A stretch of 64,000 nt of DNA from positions 73,716-137,715 of the forward strand of contig NZ_QZVT01000008.1 in NCBI RefSeq assembly GCF_003602275.1, given 5' to 3'. The notes beneath the pieces are model-generated. The model did no database searches. It saw nothing but the letters and a program-made list of their open reading frames with translations, and was not told the origin of the DNA. Both the position numbers and the translations under genes were made by a program. Of this stretch, positions 50,864-63,848 are shown in pieces (positions within the stretch are counted from its first letter, which is position 1; each line of letters starts with the position of its first letter). The stretch comes from Arthrobacter cheniae. Its GTDB lineage: Bacteria; Actinomycetota; Actinomycetes; Actinomycetales; Micrococcaceae.

Positions 50864-53089
50864 TCAGCGGCTCTTGCCGTCGCCGGTCCTGCGTTCGAGG
50901 CTCCGGACGGCCGGTGGCACATCGTTGACGCCGGGTGCCGCACTGGTGCCGGGTGCCGCGCTGCGCGCCTCCGCCGCCACCAGACCGGCCGGCTTTTCGC
51001 CGCTAAACAGCCATTCGTCGAAGAGCGGGCTCAGTTCCTCGCCCGAGATTTCCTCGGCGAGGGTTATGAACTCGTCCGTGGACACGTTGCCGCCGGCGTT
51101 GAGTTGCGCCCACTCGCGCAGGATACGGAAGAAATCCTTGTCGCCGACCGCTTGCTGCAGCGCGTGCATGGTCATGGCGCCCCGGGCGTAGACCGCGTAG
51201 TCGAAGAGTGCGTCGGCCCCAGGATCGCCGATCCTGACGCTCCAGAACGGACTGTCAGCAGGAATCGAGGCAAAGGAATCAAAGATCTCCTGTACGGTTC
51301 CCAGGCCTTCGCGTTCACTCCACAGCCATTCGGTGAAAGTGGTGCTTCCCTCGTTGAGCCAGATATGTCGCCAGTCCTCAACGGAGACACTGTTGCCCAC
51401 CCACTGGTGCGCCAGCTCGTGCACCACCACGGAATCGCCCAGTTGCTGGTCGGTGAAGAAATCCCTGGCGTAGATGGGCCGCGTCTGGTTCTCCAGAGCG
51501 AAGCCCAGCCCCCGGAAGTCGTCCACGATCCCGCCGGCGTCCCGGAACGGATACCGGCCGAAGTAGCCTTCGAGGAACTCGATGATCTCCGGCTGTCTGG
51601 CGAAGGAGGCCCGCACGTTCTCACCGATGCCCGGGGGAGAATCGGCCGTCACGATCCAGTCGTTCTCGTTGCCCGGGCTACCCGCAGGCGGACCGGGTAC
51701 GGTCCACCCGTCCAGGGTATTGTCGTCCTTCTCGAAGGAGGTGCTGCCCTCGCCCGAGGAGACCACCACATCGTCGACGAACACGCCGGGGCGCGAAGTG
51801 ATACCCACGTAGCTGATGGACACTTCGACGTTCTTGCCGGCGAAGCCGGCCAGGTCGACCGACCACTGTTCCCAGCCGTCGCTGGCACCGCTGGCAGCCC
51901 GCCATGCGCCGGAACTGCCCGCCGCCGTGCAACCGCCTGCACCGTTGTCCGTCTGATAATGCGTCAGGAACGGATGGAGTTCGTGCCACGCGGGGCAGAC
52001 CGCGCCTGTCTCCTCAGAAGTGTGCCCGTTGGCATCGGGCAGGGTCGTCCAGTCGTCGGCACCGGCCGTACGGGCCTCCACGAAGACAAAGTCCCAGTTG
52101 GACTCGGTGTCACGGGTCAGCCAGAAGGACAGTTGCGCCCCGCCGGCCGGGACGGTGATGGTTCGGGTGAGCCGTTTGTAGGAATTGTCCGATGCCTGGG
52201 ACCAGGCGAAATCGGTGCCGGTCCGCGGTTCCGCCACCGGGTCGAAGAGGTCGGGGTCCAGCGCGTCGAGGTAGTTGATCCCCTCCACCTCGTACTGATC
52301 GAAGTCCCACTCCCCGACACTGGCCGTGGCGAGGTAGGACGCCATCGGTTCGCGCGCCTCCCAGGTCCAGGTCGTGAGGCCGTCCCGGGTCCGTTCGTCC
52401 CGCAGGCGCCCGTTGGCCACGACTTCGAGCCCTTCGGGAACGGTGATCCGGAAGGTGTAGGAGGCCTTGTCCAGCGGATGGTCATTGACCGGGAACCAGG
52501 TCGCTGCCACGTGCGGCTGCCCGATGACCAGGGAGCCGTCGTCGGTGTGGAAGAACCCGGATTGCCCGAACTGGTCGGTGAGGGGTTCCGGAACGCCGTC
52601 GTAGCGTACCTCGGTGATGAATCGACTGCCGTCCCTGATACCCCGTGGCGGAGTAACGGTGAGTTCGCCGGCGTCGTGCGTGAATTCGGCCGAACTGTCC
52701 TTGACCGTCACCTCGCGGACGGTCAGGCCCTCCAGGTCCAGGTTGAAGGCCGAGAGATCCTGTGTGGCTTCGGCGGTGATGGTCGCCGTCCCGCCCAGCA
52801 CGTCGGTCAGCGGATCGTAGCTCAGATCCAATTCGTACTGTTCGACGTCGTAGCCGCCGTTGCCGTCGAGCGGAAAATAGGAATCACCCAGCCCGGGTGT
52901 CCCGGGCTGGAAATCATTGCCGCCCTGGGAGGACTCCTCCTGGGCCGATCCCGGGGATACTTCGGTGGCTGCGGCGGCGGGGGCCGGAAGTGCGGCCACG
53001 CACAACAGCAGCGCCGCGAGCGTTGCCGTGCGACGGCGCCCGCCGGCGGTATGGGGGCCGGGTTCCGCGGCCGGGGGTTGAGGTGACAT
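50864..53089 (-). CDS. Secreted M1-family metallopeptidase with immune-inhibitor-A-like insert
   Basis: 741 residues from ATG 53089 with AGGA upstream. Signal peptide: TATLAALLLCVAALPAPAAAA, cleaved after AxA. The N-terminal M1 beta domain contains YELDLSYDPLTDVLGGTATI. The exopeptidase motif is GFALENQTRPIYA. The zinc site is HELAHQWVGN (~residue 555) plus the downstream Glu in NEGSTTFTEWLW. Between these, ~residues 300-490 hold a beta-rich insert (SNWDFVFVEARTAGADDWTT, WEQWSVDLAGFAGKNVEVSI) like the MAM/immune-inhibitor-A type domains. Probably an extracellular protein- or peptide-degrading enzyme. Divergent from the SARP gene. Confidence 0.9.
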   Translation of the reverse strand: MSPQPPAAEPGPHTAGGRRRTATLAALLLCVAALPAPAAAATEVSPGSAQEESSQGGNDFQPGTPGLGDSYFPLDGNGGYDVEQYELDLSYDPLTDVLGGTATITAEATQDLSAFNLDLEGLTVREVTVKDSSAEFTHDAGELTVTPPRGIRDGSRFITEVRYDGVPEPLTDQFGQSGFFHTDDGSLVIGQPHVAATWFPVNDHPLDKASYTFRITVPEGLEVVANGRLRDERTRDGLTTWTWEAREPMASYLATASVGEWDFDQYEVEGINYLDALDPDLFDPVAEPRTGTDFAWSQASDNSYKRLTRTITVPAGGAQLSFWLTRDTESNWDFVFVEARTAGADDWTTLPDANGHTSEETGAVCPAWHELHPFLTHYQTDNGAGGCTAAGSSGAWRAASGASDGWEQWSVDLAGFAGKNVEVSISYVGITSRPGVFVDDVVVSSGEGSTSFEKDDNTLDGWTVPGPPAGSPGNENDWIVTADSPPGIGENVRASFARQPEIIEFLEGYFGRYPFRDAGGIVDDFRGLGFALENQTRPIYARDFFTDQQLGDSVVVHELAHQWVGNSVSVEDWRHIWLNEGSTTFTEWLWSEREGLGTVQEIFDSFASIPADSPFWSVRIGDPGADALFDYAVYARGAMTMHALQQAVGDKDFFRILREWAQLNAGGNVSTDEFITLAEEISGEELSPLFDEWLFSGEKPAGLVAAEARSAAPGTSAAPGVNDVPPAVRSLERRTGDGKSR

Positions 53090-53473
53090 CGACAATTCCT
53101 GCTTTCCCAGGTGGAAGGTGCTGCCGCCCACGACCATGGAGCAGCTGTATCTCGCAGCTACCCTGGCGGCGGGCCCGGACGACCGAGACGGGCGCCGAGG
53201 TTCCATTGCACCGCCGTTGGCGTTACCGCGGCGTTACTGCGCCGTTACCACCCGCATCTCCCACGACGAGGCGGCGAGCGGTCGCAGCCGGTCGCCGGGC
53301 GGTCGCCATCGCTGCGGACGGCAGCCGAGTCGATTCGAGCTGATACAGAGGTTGAAGGAGTCCAGAGAAATGAGCGGGGCGAAATAGTGCGAGGTCCCGT
53401 TGACACCGTCCAGCGGGGTGAGGATCGTAGTTCCTGCACACCCCATCGTTCCGACGAACCGGAATCAGGTTCC
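53090..53473. other. Divergent promoter region, no gene seen
   Basis: 384 bases between the M1 peptidase start and the SARP start. No supportable ORF. Short direct and inverted GC-rich words are present but no clear operator stands out. Confidence 0.45.
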
Positions 53474-54265
53474 ATGGGCAACTCCGACTGTGGAGAATTC
53501 AGACTCCACCTTCTGCGGACCTGGATGCTCTACAGGCATGGAGTGATCGTTCACGTCGCTACACGCCAGCAGCGTCTTGTCGCTGCGCTCGCCGTGAAGG
53601 GCCCAAGCCTTCGAAGTCACCTCGTCGGTCTGCTGTGGCCGGAGTACCCCGACGCAAAGGCCCTGGAAAGTCTACGGGTCAGCATGCACCTGGTTTCCCG
53701 TCAGCTTCCGGGCCTGATCGTGAACGACGGCCCGATGCTGTCCCTGAGCGACCGGGTCGACGTGGATCTGCACACCGTCCGAGCGCGTCTTCGAGATTTC
53801 AGGAGCGTGACCTCAGAGGTATGTGCAGCCGCACTGTTGGGTGATCTGCGCGATGCAAGGCTATTACCCGGTTGGTATGACGACTGGGTCGTGTTCGAAC
53901 AGGGCCGGTTACAGCAAGAGCGTCTTCGCGCCTTCACCGTCATCGCCATGCAGTCCCTCGACCAAGGACACTGCGAAACCGCAGGCGCGGCCGCCGAGGC
54001 GGCTTTGGAGATCGAACCTCTGTATGAGGCGGCTGTCCGAATACTCATCGAGGGTCAGTTGCAGCACGGCAATCCTGCCGCAGCGCTTCGGAATTACCAG
54101 CGCTACCAGGAAAAACTCGAGGAAGACATGGGACTCCGACCTTCCGATTCACTCACTGAACTCGTCACTGGTGTCCTCGCCGGGCAAGCGCATGCAGCGA
54201 AGGAACGTCCAGCTCCGGCCAATACGTCCCGGCTACGCGGAAAGCCACTACTGAACCACACGTAG
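53474..54265 (+). CDS. BTAD/SARP-type transcriptional activator
   Basis: 263 residues from ATG 53474. The winged helix part has RQQRLVAALAVKGPSLRSHLVGLLWPEYPDAKALESLRVSMHLVSRQL; the bacterial transcriptional activation domain (BTAD) has DVDLHTVRARLRDF, LLPGWYDDWVVFEQGRLQQERLRAFTVIAMQSLDQG and AALRNYQRYQEKLEEDMGLRPSDSL. This is the SARP architecture of antibiotic-cluster activators, but no biosynthetic gene lies here; the divergent M1 peptidase is the natural target candidate. No strong ribosome site supports the start. Confidence 0.88.
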   Translation: MGNSDCGEFRLHLLRTWMLYRHGVIVHVATRQQRLVAALAVKGPSLRSHLVGLLWPEYPDAKALESLRVSMHLVSRQLPGLIVNDGPMLSLSDRVDVDLHTVRARLRDFRSVTSEVCAAALLGDLRDARLLPGWYDDWVVFEQGRLQQERLRAFTVIAMQSLDQGHCETAGAAAEAALEIEPLYEAAVRILIEGQLQHGNPAAALRNYQRYQEKLEEDMGLRPSDSLTELVTGVLAGQAHAAKERPAPANTSRLRGKPLLNHT

Positions 54266-54324
54266 CACTCCCGTGGAACCGCCTGAGCGGTCGTCCTACC
54301 CAGCAGGACACTGCGTACAGGGAT

Positions 54325-55131
54325 TTATGCGGGCGCCCCGGTCAGGCCTGACGCAGCCAGCTCCGCGAGGTCGTTGAAGCTGTAGACGTGCAGACCCTCG
54401 TAGCCGGCGCCGTCCAGCGCGTCGACCAACGGCGCCGGATCGTAGGACGCAGACGAGAGCAGTTGCCGGACCACGGACCCGGTATTGGCACCTCCGGCGG
54501 AACGCTTGACGAAACCGAGGGACTGGCCCACCCCGATGTTCCCGGCCAGGCGCAGCAGCCGGCTCATGCGGACGGGGCCGGGAATTCCGGCCCAGACGGG
54601 CAGGGTGACGCCGTCGCGCCGCAAGCGTGCGGGATAGGCCCTCAGTGTCTGCTGGGAAAAACAGAGCTGCGTGACGCACCAGGAGGCGAGCTCCTGCTTG
54701 GCACGGAGCGCCGTCGCCAACTCCTCGTCCCCGGTGGCCGGATGACCCTCCGGGTAGACGGCGATCCCCATGCCCAGCGCACCGGCGGACAGTTCCGCGA
54801 TGTCCTCCATCAGCGCCCCGCTCCAGGCGTAGGGGCCCGCAGCCTCCGCAGCGTCGCCGCCGATGACGAAGACGTCGCTGATGCCGGCGTCCAGGCACTG
54901 GGCCACGTAGCGGCCCACGTCGGCACGGTTCCCTATCGAGCGCGCGGCCAGGTGCGGAATGACGGTGTACCCCGCATCGGCCAACTGCACCGCCACCTCG
55001 ACGGCCTCGCGCGGCCCATGATGCGGCAGACACGTGACGGTGACGACGGCGGGAGCCGCAAGGTGGGTGCGCAGACGCTCCACGAGGTCCTTCCCGGGGA
55101 TGACCTCGACCCGGACAGGCACGTCAATCAC
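54325..55131 (-). CDS. metF: Methylenetetrahydrofolate reductase family protein
   Basis: 268 residues. VTVTCLPHHGPREAVEVAVQ, YTVIPHLAARSIGNRADVG, VFVIGGDAAEAAGPYAWSG, IGIAVYPEGHPATG, LSFSQQ-like QLCFSQQTLRAYPARLRRDG and VWAGIPGPVRMSRLLRLAGNIGVG fit the MTHFR TIM barrel. It would reduce 5,10-methylene-THF, the product of glycine cleavage, to 5-methyl-THF with FAD. It is the last gene of the gcvP-gcvT-sdaA operon and begins six bases after sdaA, which suits that role. It is somewhat shorter than classical MetF. Confidence 0.85.
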   Translation of the reverse strand: MIDVPVRVEVIPGKDLVERLRTHLAAPAVVTVTCLPHHGPREAVEVAVQLADAGYTVIPHLAARSIGNRADVGRYVAQCLDAGISDVFVIGGDAAEAAGPYAWSGALMEDIAELSAGALGMGIAVYPEGHPATGDEELATALRAKQELASWCVTQLCFSQQTLRAYPARLRRDGVTLPVWAGIPGPVRMSRLLRLAGNIGVGQSLGFVKRSAGGANTGSVVRQLLSSASYDPAPLVDALDGAGYEGLHVYSFNDLAELAASGLTGAPA

Positions 55132-55137
55132 GGAGCG

Positions 55138-56511
55138 TCAGCACTCCACGACGTTCAGGGCCAGCCCACCCCGGGCGGTCTCCTTGTACTTGTCCATCAT
55201 GTCCGCACCCGTATCACGCATCGTCTTGATGGCGACGTCGAGTGAGACGTGGTGCTGACCATCACCGCGGACGGCCATGCGAGCGGCGGTGATCGCCTTC
55301 ATCGCACCGACGGCATTCCGCTCGATGCATGGGATCTGCACGAGTCCGCCCACGGGATCGCACGTCAGCCCGAGGTTGTGCTCGATCCCGATCTCCGCGG
55401 CGTTCTCGACCTGCTCGGGAGTGCCGCCGAGAACCTCGGCCAGCGCCCCTGCCGCCATGGCGCAGGCCGAGCCGACCTCGCCCTGACAGCCGACCTCCGC
55501 ACCGGAGATGGAGGCGTTCTTCTTGAACAACGAACCGATCGCCGTGGCCGCCAGGAGGAATCGCACGACGCCGTCGTCGTCGGCTCCCGGCACGAAGTCC
55601 ACGTAGTACTTCAGGACCGCGGGGATGATGCCGGCGGCGCCGTTGGTCGGCGCGGTCACCACGCGTCCACCCGCAGCGTTCTCCTCATTGACTGCCAGGG
55701 CGAAGAGCGTCACCCACTCCATGGTGCCGAGACGGTCGTTCGGATCGTCGGCCTTCTCGAGCAGCTGCCGTTGGCGTTCGGCCCGGCGGCGCACGCTGAG
55801 GCCCCCGGGCAGGATTCCGCCGGTGGTGGTTCCCCTGCGGATGGTGTCCTGCATGACGGACCAGATGTCCAGCAGGCCCGCCCGCACCTCCTCCTCCGTG
55901 CGCCAGGACAATTCGTTGGCGAGGACGACGTCGGAGAAGGACCAGCCGATGGTCCGGCAGACGTCGAGCAGCTGATCCGCCGTGTCGAAGGGGTGGGACA
56001 CCGGCACGGGCTTCAGGATCGCCGTCTCCGCGCCGATCTGGTCCTCGTCCAGCACGAATCCTCCGCCGACCGAGAAGTATTCCCTGCTCCGCATGAATTC
56101 ACCCGTGGCTGTATATGCCGAGAAGCGCATGCCATTGGTGTGGTAGTCGAGGCGCTGCCGGCGGTGCAGCAGCACGTCCTTTTCGGGATCGAGAGTGATG
56201 CGGTGCTCCGCAGCGAGGTTGAGGGAGCGACTCTCGCCGATATGAGCCACCCGGGCATCGGCCGAGGTCGGATCGATGAGGTGCGGCTGGTCCCCCTCGA
56301 GACCGAGCAACACAGCCTTCACCGTCCCGTGGCCGTGTCCGGTTACTCCGAGCGAACCGAAGAGGTCCACCTGGACGCGATGCACGTCGGCCAGCAGGCC
56401 GTCGGCCCGGAGCACCTCCGTGAAGAGGTAGGCCGCAGTCATCGGTCCGCCGGTGTGCGAGCTCGAGGGACCGATCCCGATCTTGAAGAGGTCGAACGCG
56501 CTGATCGTCAC
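55138..56511 (-). CDS. sdaA: L-serine dehydratase, single-chain iron-sulphur type
   Basis: 457 residues from GTG 56511, coupled to gcvT by a GTGA overlap. Beta-like part: [19 protein letters not shown]. Alpha-like part: [35 protein letters not shown], and [19 protein letters not shown] supplying cluster cysteines. The enzyme deaminates serine to pyruvate with a [4Fe-4S] cluster and no PLP. Downstream of glycine cleavage it would drain serine made by glycine hydroxymethyltransferase, letting glycine be catabolised to pyruvate. Confidence 0.95.
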   Translation of the reverse strand: MTISAFDLFKIGIGPSSSHTGGPMTAAYLFTEVLRADGLLADVHRVQVDLFGSLGVTGHGHGTVKAVLLGLEGDQPHLIDPTSADARVAHIGESRSLNLAAEHRITLDPEKDVLLHRRQRLDYHTNGMRFSAYTATGEFMRSREYFSVGGGFVLDEDQIGAETAILKPVPVSHPFDTADQLLDVCRTIGWSFSDVVLANELSWRTEEEVRAGLLDIWSVMQDTIRRGTTTGGILPGGLSVRRRAERQRQLLEKADDPNDRLGTMEWVTLFALAVNEENAAGGRVVTAPTNGAAGIIPAVLKYYVDFVPGADDDGVVRFLLAATAIGSLFKKNASISGAEVGCQGEVGSACAMAAGALAEVLGGTPEQVENAAEIGIEHNLGLTCDPVGGLVQIPCIERNAVGAMKAITAARMAVRGDGQHHVSLDVAIKTMRDTGADMMDKYKETARGGLALNVVEC

Positions 56512-57641
56512 TTCGCGGGCCCGGCAAGCGTCTCGCGCCGGTAGAACGGCGTGGGGATCACCGTGAAGGGCTCGGGCCGGCCGCGGAGGTCCACGAGCAC
56601 CTCGGTGCCGAGTGCGGCATGGGCGGACTCGACGTAGGCAAGAGCTACCGGGTAGCCCAGCGTGGGGCTGGGGAGGCCCGACGTCACGGTGCCCACGGGC
56701 ACGCCGTCCACGACGACGTCGTACCCGGCGCGCGCCGAGCGGCGGCCGACGGCGCGAAGGCCGACGAGTCGCCGCGTGGGCTCTACCGCCTTCAGCGGCT
56801 CGAGCACCGAGCGCCCGACGAAGTCGTCGGTCTTCTTGGTGTTGACCACGGGACCGAGGCCCGCCTCGAAGGGATTCGTCTCGAGGCCGAGTTCGTGCCC
56901 GTAGAGGGGCATACCGGCCTCCAGCCGAAGGGAGTCGCGGGCCGCGAGGCCACACGGCAGGAGCCCGTGGACCTCGCCGGCCTGCAGGGCCGCATCCCAC
57001 AGGCGCCCAGCGACGTCGCTGCCGAGAAAGAGCTCGAAACCGTCCTCGCCCGTGTAGCCCGTGCGGGCCAGCAGCACGGGGAGCCCGGAAAGTTCCACCC
57101 GCACCGCGGCGTAGTACTTCAGTTCTCGGATGGTTCCAGCGTCTTCCGGACGCGCGAGGTCGAGGAGTACGGCCTCCGCGGCAGGCCCCTGCACGGCGAC
57201 CAGCGCCGTGGTCTCGGACTGGTCCTCCACGACGGTGTCGAATCCGGCGGCCCGGACGCGCAGTTCCTCCGCGACCACGGGGGCGTTCGAGGCGTTGGGA
57301 ACCACGAGGAAGGCGTCCTCGGCGAGCCGGTAGGTGATGAGGTCGTCGATCACCCCGCCCTCGGCGTTGCAGATCAGCGAATACTTGGCCTTGCCGACGG
57401 GGATGACCGCGAGGTTGCTCACCAGCGCGTAGTTGAGGAACGCCGCGGCCTCGGGACCGGAGACGAGGACCTCTCCCATGTGCGAGAGGTCGAAGAGGCC
57501 CGCGGCTCTCCGCACGGTGTGGTGTTCCTCCAGCTCGCTGCGGTACTTCAGGGGCATCTGCCAGCCGCCAAAGTCGGTGAAGGCCGCACCGTGCGCCTTG
57601 TGCCGGGTGTACAGGGAGGTGTGCTTGCTCTCTTCGCTCAT
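56508..57641 (-). CDS. gcvT: Glycine cleavage system T protein (aminomethyltransferase)
   Basis: 377 residues from [21 protein letters not shown] at 57641. [53 protein letters not shown] and [21 protein letters not shown] are the GcvT blocks. It transfers the methylene unit from aminomethylated H protein to THF, releasing ammonia. It lies 13 bases after gcvP and overlaps sdaA by four bases. Confidence 0.96.
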   Translation of the reverse strand: MSEESKHTSLYTRHKAHGAAFTDFGGWQMPLKYRSELEEHHTVRRAAGLFDLSHMGEVLVSGPEAAAFLNYALVSNLAVIPVGKAKYSLICNAEGGVIDDLITYRLAEDAFLVVPNASNAPVVAEELRVRAAGFDTVVEDQSETTALVAVQGPAAEAVLLDLARPEDAGTIRELKYYAAVRVELSGLPVLLARTGYTGEDGFELFLGSDVAGRLWDAALQAGEVHGLLPCGLAARDSLRLEAGMPLYGHELGLETNPFEAGLGPVVNTKKTDDFVGRSVLEPLKAVEPTRRLVGLRAVGRRSARAGYDVVVDGVPVGTVTSGLPSPTLGYPVALAYVESAHAALGTEVLVDLRGRPEPFTVIPTPFYRRETLAGPAK

Positions 57642-57654
57642 GAAGGGCGTGATC

Positions 57655-60537
<2,883 letters not shown>

Positions 60538-60585
60538 GGGAACTCCGTACGTCAGAAGGGGGCGCGGGCGCGCGCGTGCCTGGTC

Positions 60586-60790
60586 GGGTTCCTCCCCGCT
60601 CTGTAGGGGACCTGAGAGTTTCCGCATGGCTCGTCGCCTGCTTGCACCGTCGGTGAGCGCCGGAGAAGTCCCGGGGCTGCTTTCCAGAGTTGCCTAGCCG
60701 CAGCGGTACTGGGCCTGAGAGATTCCTGGGGAGGATTTGCTCCTACGGCGCCTGCCGGTGTGTGAGTCAACGGCAAACTCTCCCGCTGCA
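60586..60790 (-). promoter_or_regulatory. Tandem glycine riboswitch in the gcvP leader
   Basis: On the minus strand two aptamers follow each other. Aptamer 1 (60790-60700) opens GCAGCGGGAGAG and closes with CTCTCAGGCCCAGTACCGCTGC, so P1 GCAGCGG/CCGCTGC is explicit. Aptamer 2 (~60680-60586) has the GGGACTTCTCC start, AAACTCTCAGGTCCCC and the closing AGAGCGGGGAGGAAC, the conserved gcvT-element ending. Glycine binding usually turns on gcv expression; here the start codon is ~50 bases on. Confidence 0.93.
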
Positions 60791-60982
60791 GATCAAGGGC
60801 GTATTCAGTTGGGGGTTCAACGGCGTGAGCCGTCCCACAGCTTACCGCGCGGCGCGGAGGAGAGGCAAAGAACGGGCCGCGACCTGCCGGGGAAGGTTCG
60901 TACCGAAAGGGGGCGTGCCGCCCTGCGCCCGCACCGTCGCGGCGCTAGCGTAGGCGTGTACCCACCGAGCACCTGGAGCCCG

Positions 60983-62026
60983 ATGTCGATGTTGCGTTAC
61001 CGTCCGGTCGTCGCGGCCCTGGTCCTGCTGGCCGCCGTCGTGCTTCCTGCTCCGCCGGCCACCGCTGCGGGCGCCTCCTATGTAGCCCTCGGCGATTCCT
61101 ACTCCTCGGGCACAGGGACGCGGGCCTACCTGGCCGACGGGACGAGTTGCCAGCGATCCGCCTACGCCTACCCGTCGCTCATCGCGAGCGCGAAGGGGTA
61201 CGCGCTGAACCTGCGCGCGTGCTCCGGCGCAACCACCGCCGACGTCGTAGCGACCCAGCTCGAGGCACTGACGCCGACGACGTCGTATGTCTCCCTGAGT
61301 GTCGGCGGAAACGACGCCTCGTTCGTCGCGGTGCTGACCGAGTGCGCGAAGCCGGCGTGGATGAGCGATTGCAATGCGGCGATCGACCGCGCCCAGGCCG
61401 TCATATCGGCCCAGCTGCCGGGAAGCCTCGCGTCGCTGTACGCGCAGATCAGGGCGCGCGTACCGCTGGCGTCCGTGACGGTCGCGGGCTACCCCCGGAT
61501 CTTCAACGGGGAGGACTGCAACGCGGGCACCTGGTTCTCGCCCGGGGAGGAGGCCCGGCTGAACGAGACGGCCGACCTCCTCAACCGGACGGCTGCGGCC
61601 GCTGCCGCCACCGCGGGATTCACGTTCCGGACTCCGACGACGCCCTTCACCGGCCACGCCGTGTGCGACGACGTCGAATGGCTGAATGGCCTTTCGCGGC
61701 CCGTCGCCGATTCCTACCACCCGAACCGGGCAGGACATGCCTCGGGGTATGTCCCGCTGATCGGTGCTTCCCTGACAGGGAGCCGGGTCAGCGTCACGCA
61801 GCAAACGCTGAGGTCCGCCGAGGACGCGGCGCCGGCCCTCGCCGAGCAGCAGGCGGAGCATGCAGCCCAGGACGCCCGGATCACCCCGAAGGAGTTCGCA
61901 CTGCCGGATCTGAAGAGCCCTGCCGCCCGGAAGGCGGCGTCGCGTGCCGGCGTGGACCTGGCGGACCCTGCGAGCATCGACAGGGCGGACCGGGCAGCCG
62001 AGGCACGCCAGAAAAGCGCGCGGTAG
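60983..62026 (+). CDS. Secreted SGNH/GDSL hydrolase
   Basis: 347 residues from ATG 60983 with GGAG upstream. Signal peptide: RPVVAALVLLAAVVLPAPPATAA. Catalytic blocks: VALGDSYSSGTG (nucleophile Ser39), SLSVGGNDASF (Gly, Asn), and DSYHPNRAGH (Asp/His). Paired Cys (SCQRS... RACSG, ECAKPAWMSDC, DCNAG...VCDD) suit extracellular disulphides, as in Streptomyces-type lipases. A ~85-residue Ala/Lys-rich C-terminal tail (RSAEDAAPALAEQQAEHAA) is extra. Probably a lipase or esterase. Confidence 0.9.
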   Translation: MSMLRYRPVVAALVLLAAVVLPAPPATAAGASYVALGDSYSSGTGTRAYLADGTSCQRSAYAYPSLIASAKGYALNLRACSGATTADVVATQLEALTPTTSYVSLSVGGNDASFVAVLTECAKPAWMSDCNAAIDRAQAVISAQLPGSLASLYAQIRARVPLASVTVAGYPRIFNGEDCNAGTWFSPGEEARLNETADLLNRTAAAAAATAGFTFRTPTTPFTGHAVCDDVEWLNGLSRPVADSYHPNRAGHASGYVPLIGASLTGSRVSVTQQTLRSAEDAAPALAEQQAEHAAQDARITPKEFALPDLKSPAARKAASRAGVDLADPASIDRADRAAEARQKSAR

Positions 62027-62223
62027 GAGAGGCACGGTCCTGCACTGCATTCCGAACACACTGATCGTGATCACGGTCGGAACTGTCCTGACTCCGATGA
62101 TGGTGCGGGGCGCCCACCGCATCACCCACTGCGAGCAGGTTCGGACCCAGCGATGATTCCCGGCTCCGCGCCTCGTCCCATAGGCATGAGCCATCATCCG
62201 GCACAGCGATCAAAGGGAGCATC

Positions 62224-62649
62224 ATGACCGGGCAAACCAGCATCGACCACGTCCTCGCGGCCTACACCGCAGCCGTTCTCGACCAGGACGCCGAGGCCCT
62301 CCTGGCCCTGTACGACGACGACGTCCGGGTTTTCGACCTGTGGTCCGAGTGGACCTACGAGGGCAAGGAAGCCTGGCGGGGCGCGATCGGCGAGTGGTTC
62401 GGCTCGCTCGGGGAGCAGAAGGTGGGCGTCGGCTTCGACGACGTCCGTTCCTCCGTGGCCGACGACCTCGCGAGCGTGCACGCGATCATCACCTACCGGG
62501 AGCTCGATGCTGCCGGAAACGAGGTGGGCTCCATGCAGAACCGGTTGACCTGGGTCCTGCAGCGCCGGGGAGACGGATGGCTCATCGTGCACGAGCACAC
62601 CTCGGCGCCGATCGACGGAGAGACGTCGAAGGTGATCCTCCGACGCTGA
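62224..62649 (+). CDS. NTF2/SnoaL-like protein
   Basis: 141 residues with AAAGGGAGC before the ATG. VLAAYTAAVLDQDAEALLALYDDDVRVFD, WTYEGKEAWRGAIGEWF, NRLTWVLQRRGDGWLIVHEHTSAPID form the cone-shaped NTF2-like fold of the DUF4440/SnoaL group. These bind small molecules or act as isomerase-type enzymes; no catalytic set is clear here. Confidence 0.82.
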   Translation: MTGQTSIDHVLAAYTAAVLDQDAEALLALYDDDVRVFDLWSEWTYEGKEAWRGAIGEWFGSLGEQKVGVGFDDVRSSVADDLASVHAIITYRELDAAGNEVGSMQNRLTWVLQRRGDGWLIVHEHTSAPIDGETSKVILRR

Positions 62650-62811
62650 GTCTCAAGGAACCGGCACGAGCACGACCAGCGAGGCGCATGACGTCAACGT
62701 CTCCCATGGCACGGTTCTGCCATGCACGTAATACTGCAAAGGGCGCTTACTATACGAGGAGGCAGGTGTTGCCGTTCCATTGCCAGGTGCAATGATCAGG
62801 AGAGGTTGGCA

Positions 62812-63702
62812 ATGGATTCGCCGCGTAGGTTCGACACGATCAGGATCATCTTCAATCCGAACAGCACCGGGGACGCCCCGAAGCTTGCTGAGGACCTCCA
62901 CCATGAGCTGACAGCAGCACTTCCGGCCACGGATGTAACGCTGCGGCCCACGGAGCATGCCGGGCATGCGGTGGATCTGGCTCGCGAGGCGGCATCCGCC
63001 GGCAATGCGCTGATCGTCTCCGTCAGTGGGGATGGCGGGTACAACGAGGTCGTCAACGGCGTCATGGACAGCGGCAGCGAGGACGCCGTGTGTGCGGTCC
63101 TGGCTGCAGGCAATGCCAATGACCACAGCCGCGTCGTCGGGCGCAAACCCCTGGCCGAAGCCATCACCGAGGGCCAGGTACGCCGGATCGACCTGCTGCG
63201 CATCAGCATGGGCCAACCGGATGCGACGGCGGTCTATGCACACTCCTACATCGGCTTCGGCCTGACGCCGGTCATGGCGATCGATCTCGAAAAGGGCAGC
63301 AAGGGTGCGATCAAGGAGATGTTCTCCGTCGCGCGAACCTTCCGGAAGTTCAAACCCTTCGAGATCCGCCAGAGCGACGGAAAGCACCGCACCTTCGACA
63401 GCCTGGTGTTCGCGAACATCTCACAGATGGCGAAGTACGCGACCCTGAGCGAGGCCGGGGACCACCCCGCGGACGGGAAGTTCGAGGTCATCACGTTCCC
63501 CCATATGGCCAAGTGGCGGGTCCTGCTCACAGCCCTGCGCGCCACGACCAAGGGACTGGGCGACCAGCCGAGCTACGCGCAGTACCGGTTCTCGACGGTC
63601 AAACCCATGCCTTACCAGATCGACGGCGAAGTGAAATCCGTGGAAGCGAAGACGGATATCACGATCGACAGCGTGCCCCGGGTCCTGTCCATCATCGGCT
63701 GA
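62812..63702 (+). CDS. Diacylglycerol/sphingosine-kinase-like lipid kinase
   Basis: 296 residues from ATG 62812 with AGGAGAGG upstream. IIFNPNSTGDAPKLAEDL, VSGDGGYNEVVNGVMD (nucleotide-binding GDGG) and AVLAAGNANDHSR are the DAGK catalytic-domain blocks. Such enzymes phosphorylate diacylglycerol or related lipids at the membrane face. The substrate has not been determined here; the C-terminal half shows the usual beta-rich domain (AKWRVLLTALRATTKGLGDQ). Confidence 0.88.
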   Translation: MDSPRRFDTIRIIFNPNSTGDAPKLAEDLHHELTAALPATDVTLRPTEHAGHAVDLAREAASAGNALIVSVSGDGGYNEVVNGVMDSGSEDAVCAVLAAGNANDHSRVVGRKPLAEAITEGQVRRIDLLRISMGQPDATAVYAHSYIGFGLTPVMAIDLEKGSKGAIKEMFSVARTFRKFKPFEIRQSDGKHRTFDSLVFANISQMAKYATLSEAGDHPADGKFEVITFPHMAKWRVLLTALRATTKGLGDQPSYAQYRFSTVKPMPYQIDGEVKSVEAKTDITIDSVPRVLSIIG

Positions 63703-63848
63703 ACACCCATCGGGGAACGCCCCCACAACGAAGTACCTACCTCAATGACGCCTGGGCCTCACTGGTCATCAGCCGTTTCAGGACCTGAAGGGGACGTTCC
63801 GCCGTGCACCGGCCGGCGTGATCGTTCCCTCACCCACGAAGGACGATC

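Noticed and set aside
51104..53086. Long plus-strand frame opposite the M1 peptidase
   Set aside because: Shadow frame; the opposite strand has the zinc site and signal peptide.
54325..55131. Folate-linked gene as a misplaced non-operon gene
   Set aside because: It begins six bases after sdaA on the same strand and its substrate is the product of glycine cleavage, so operon membership is the better reading.
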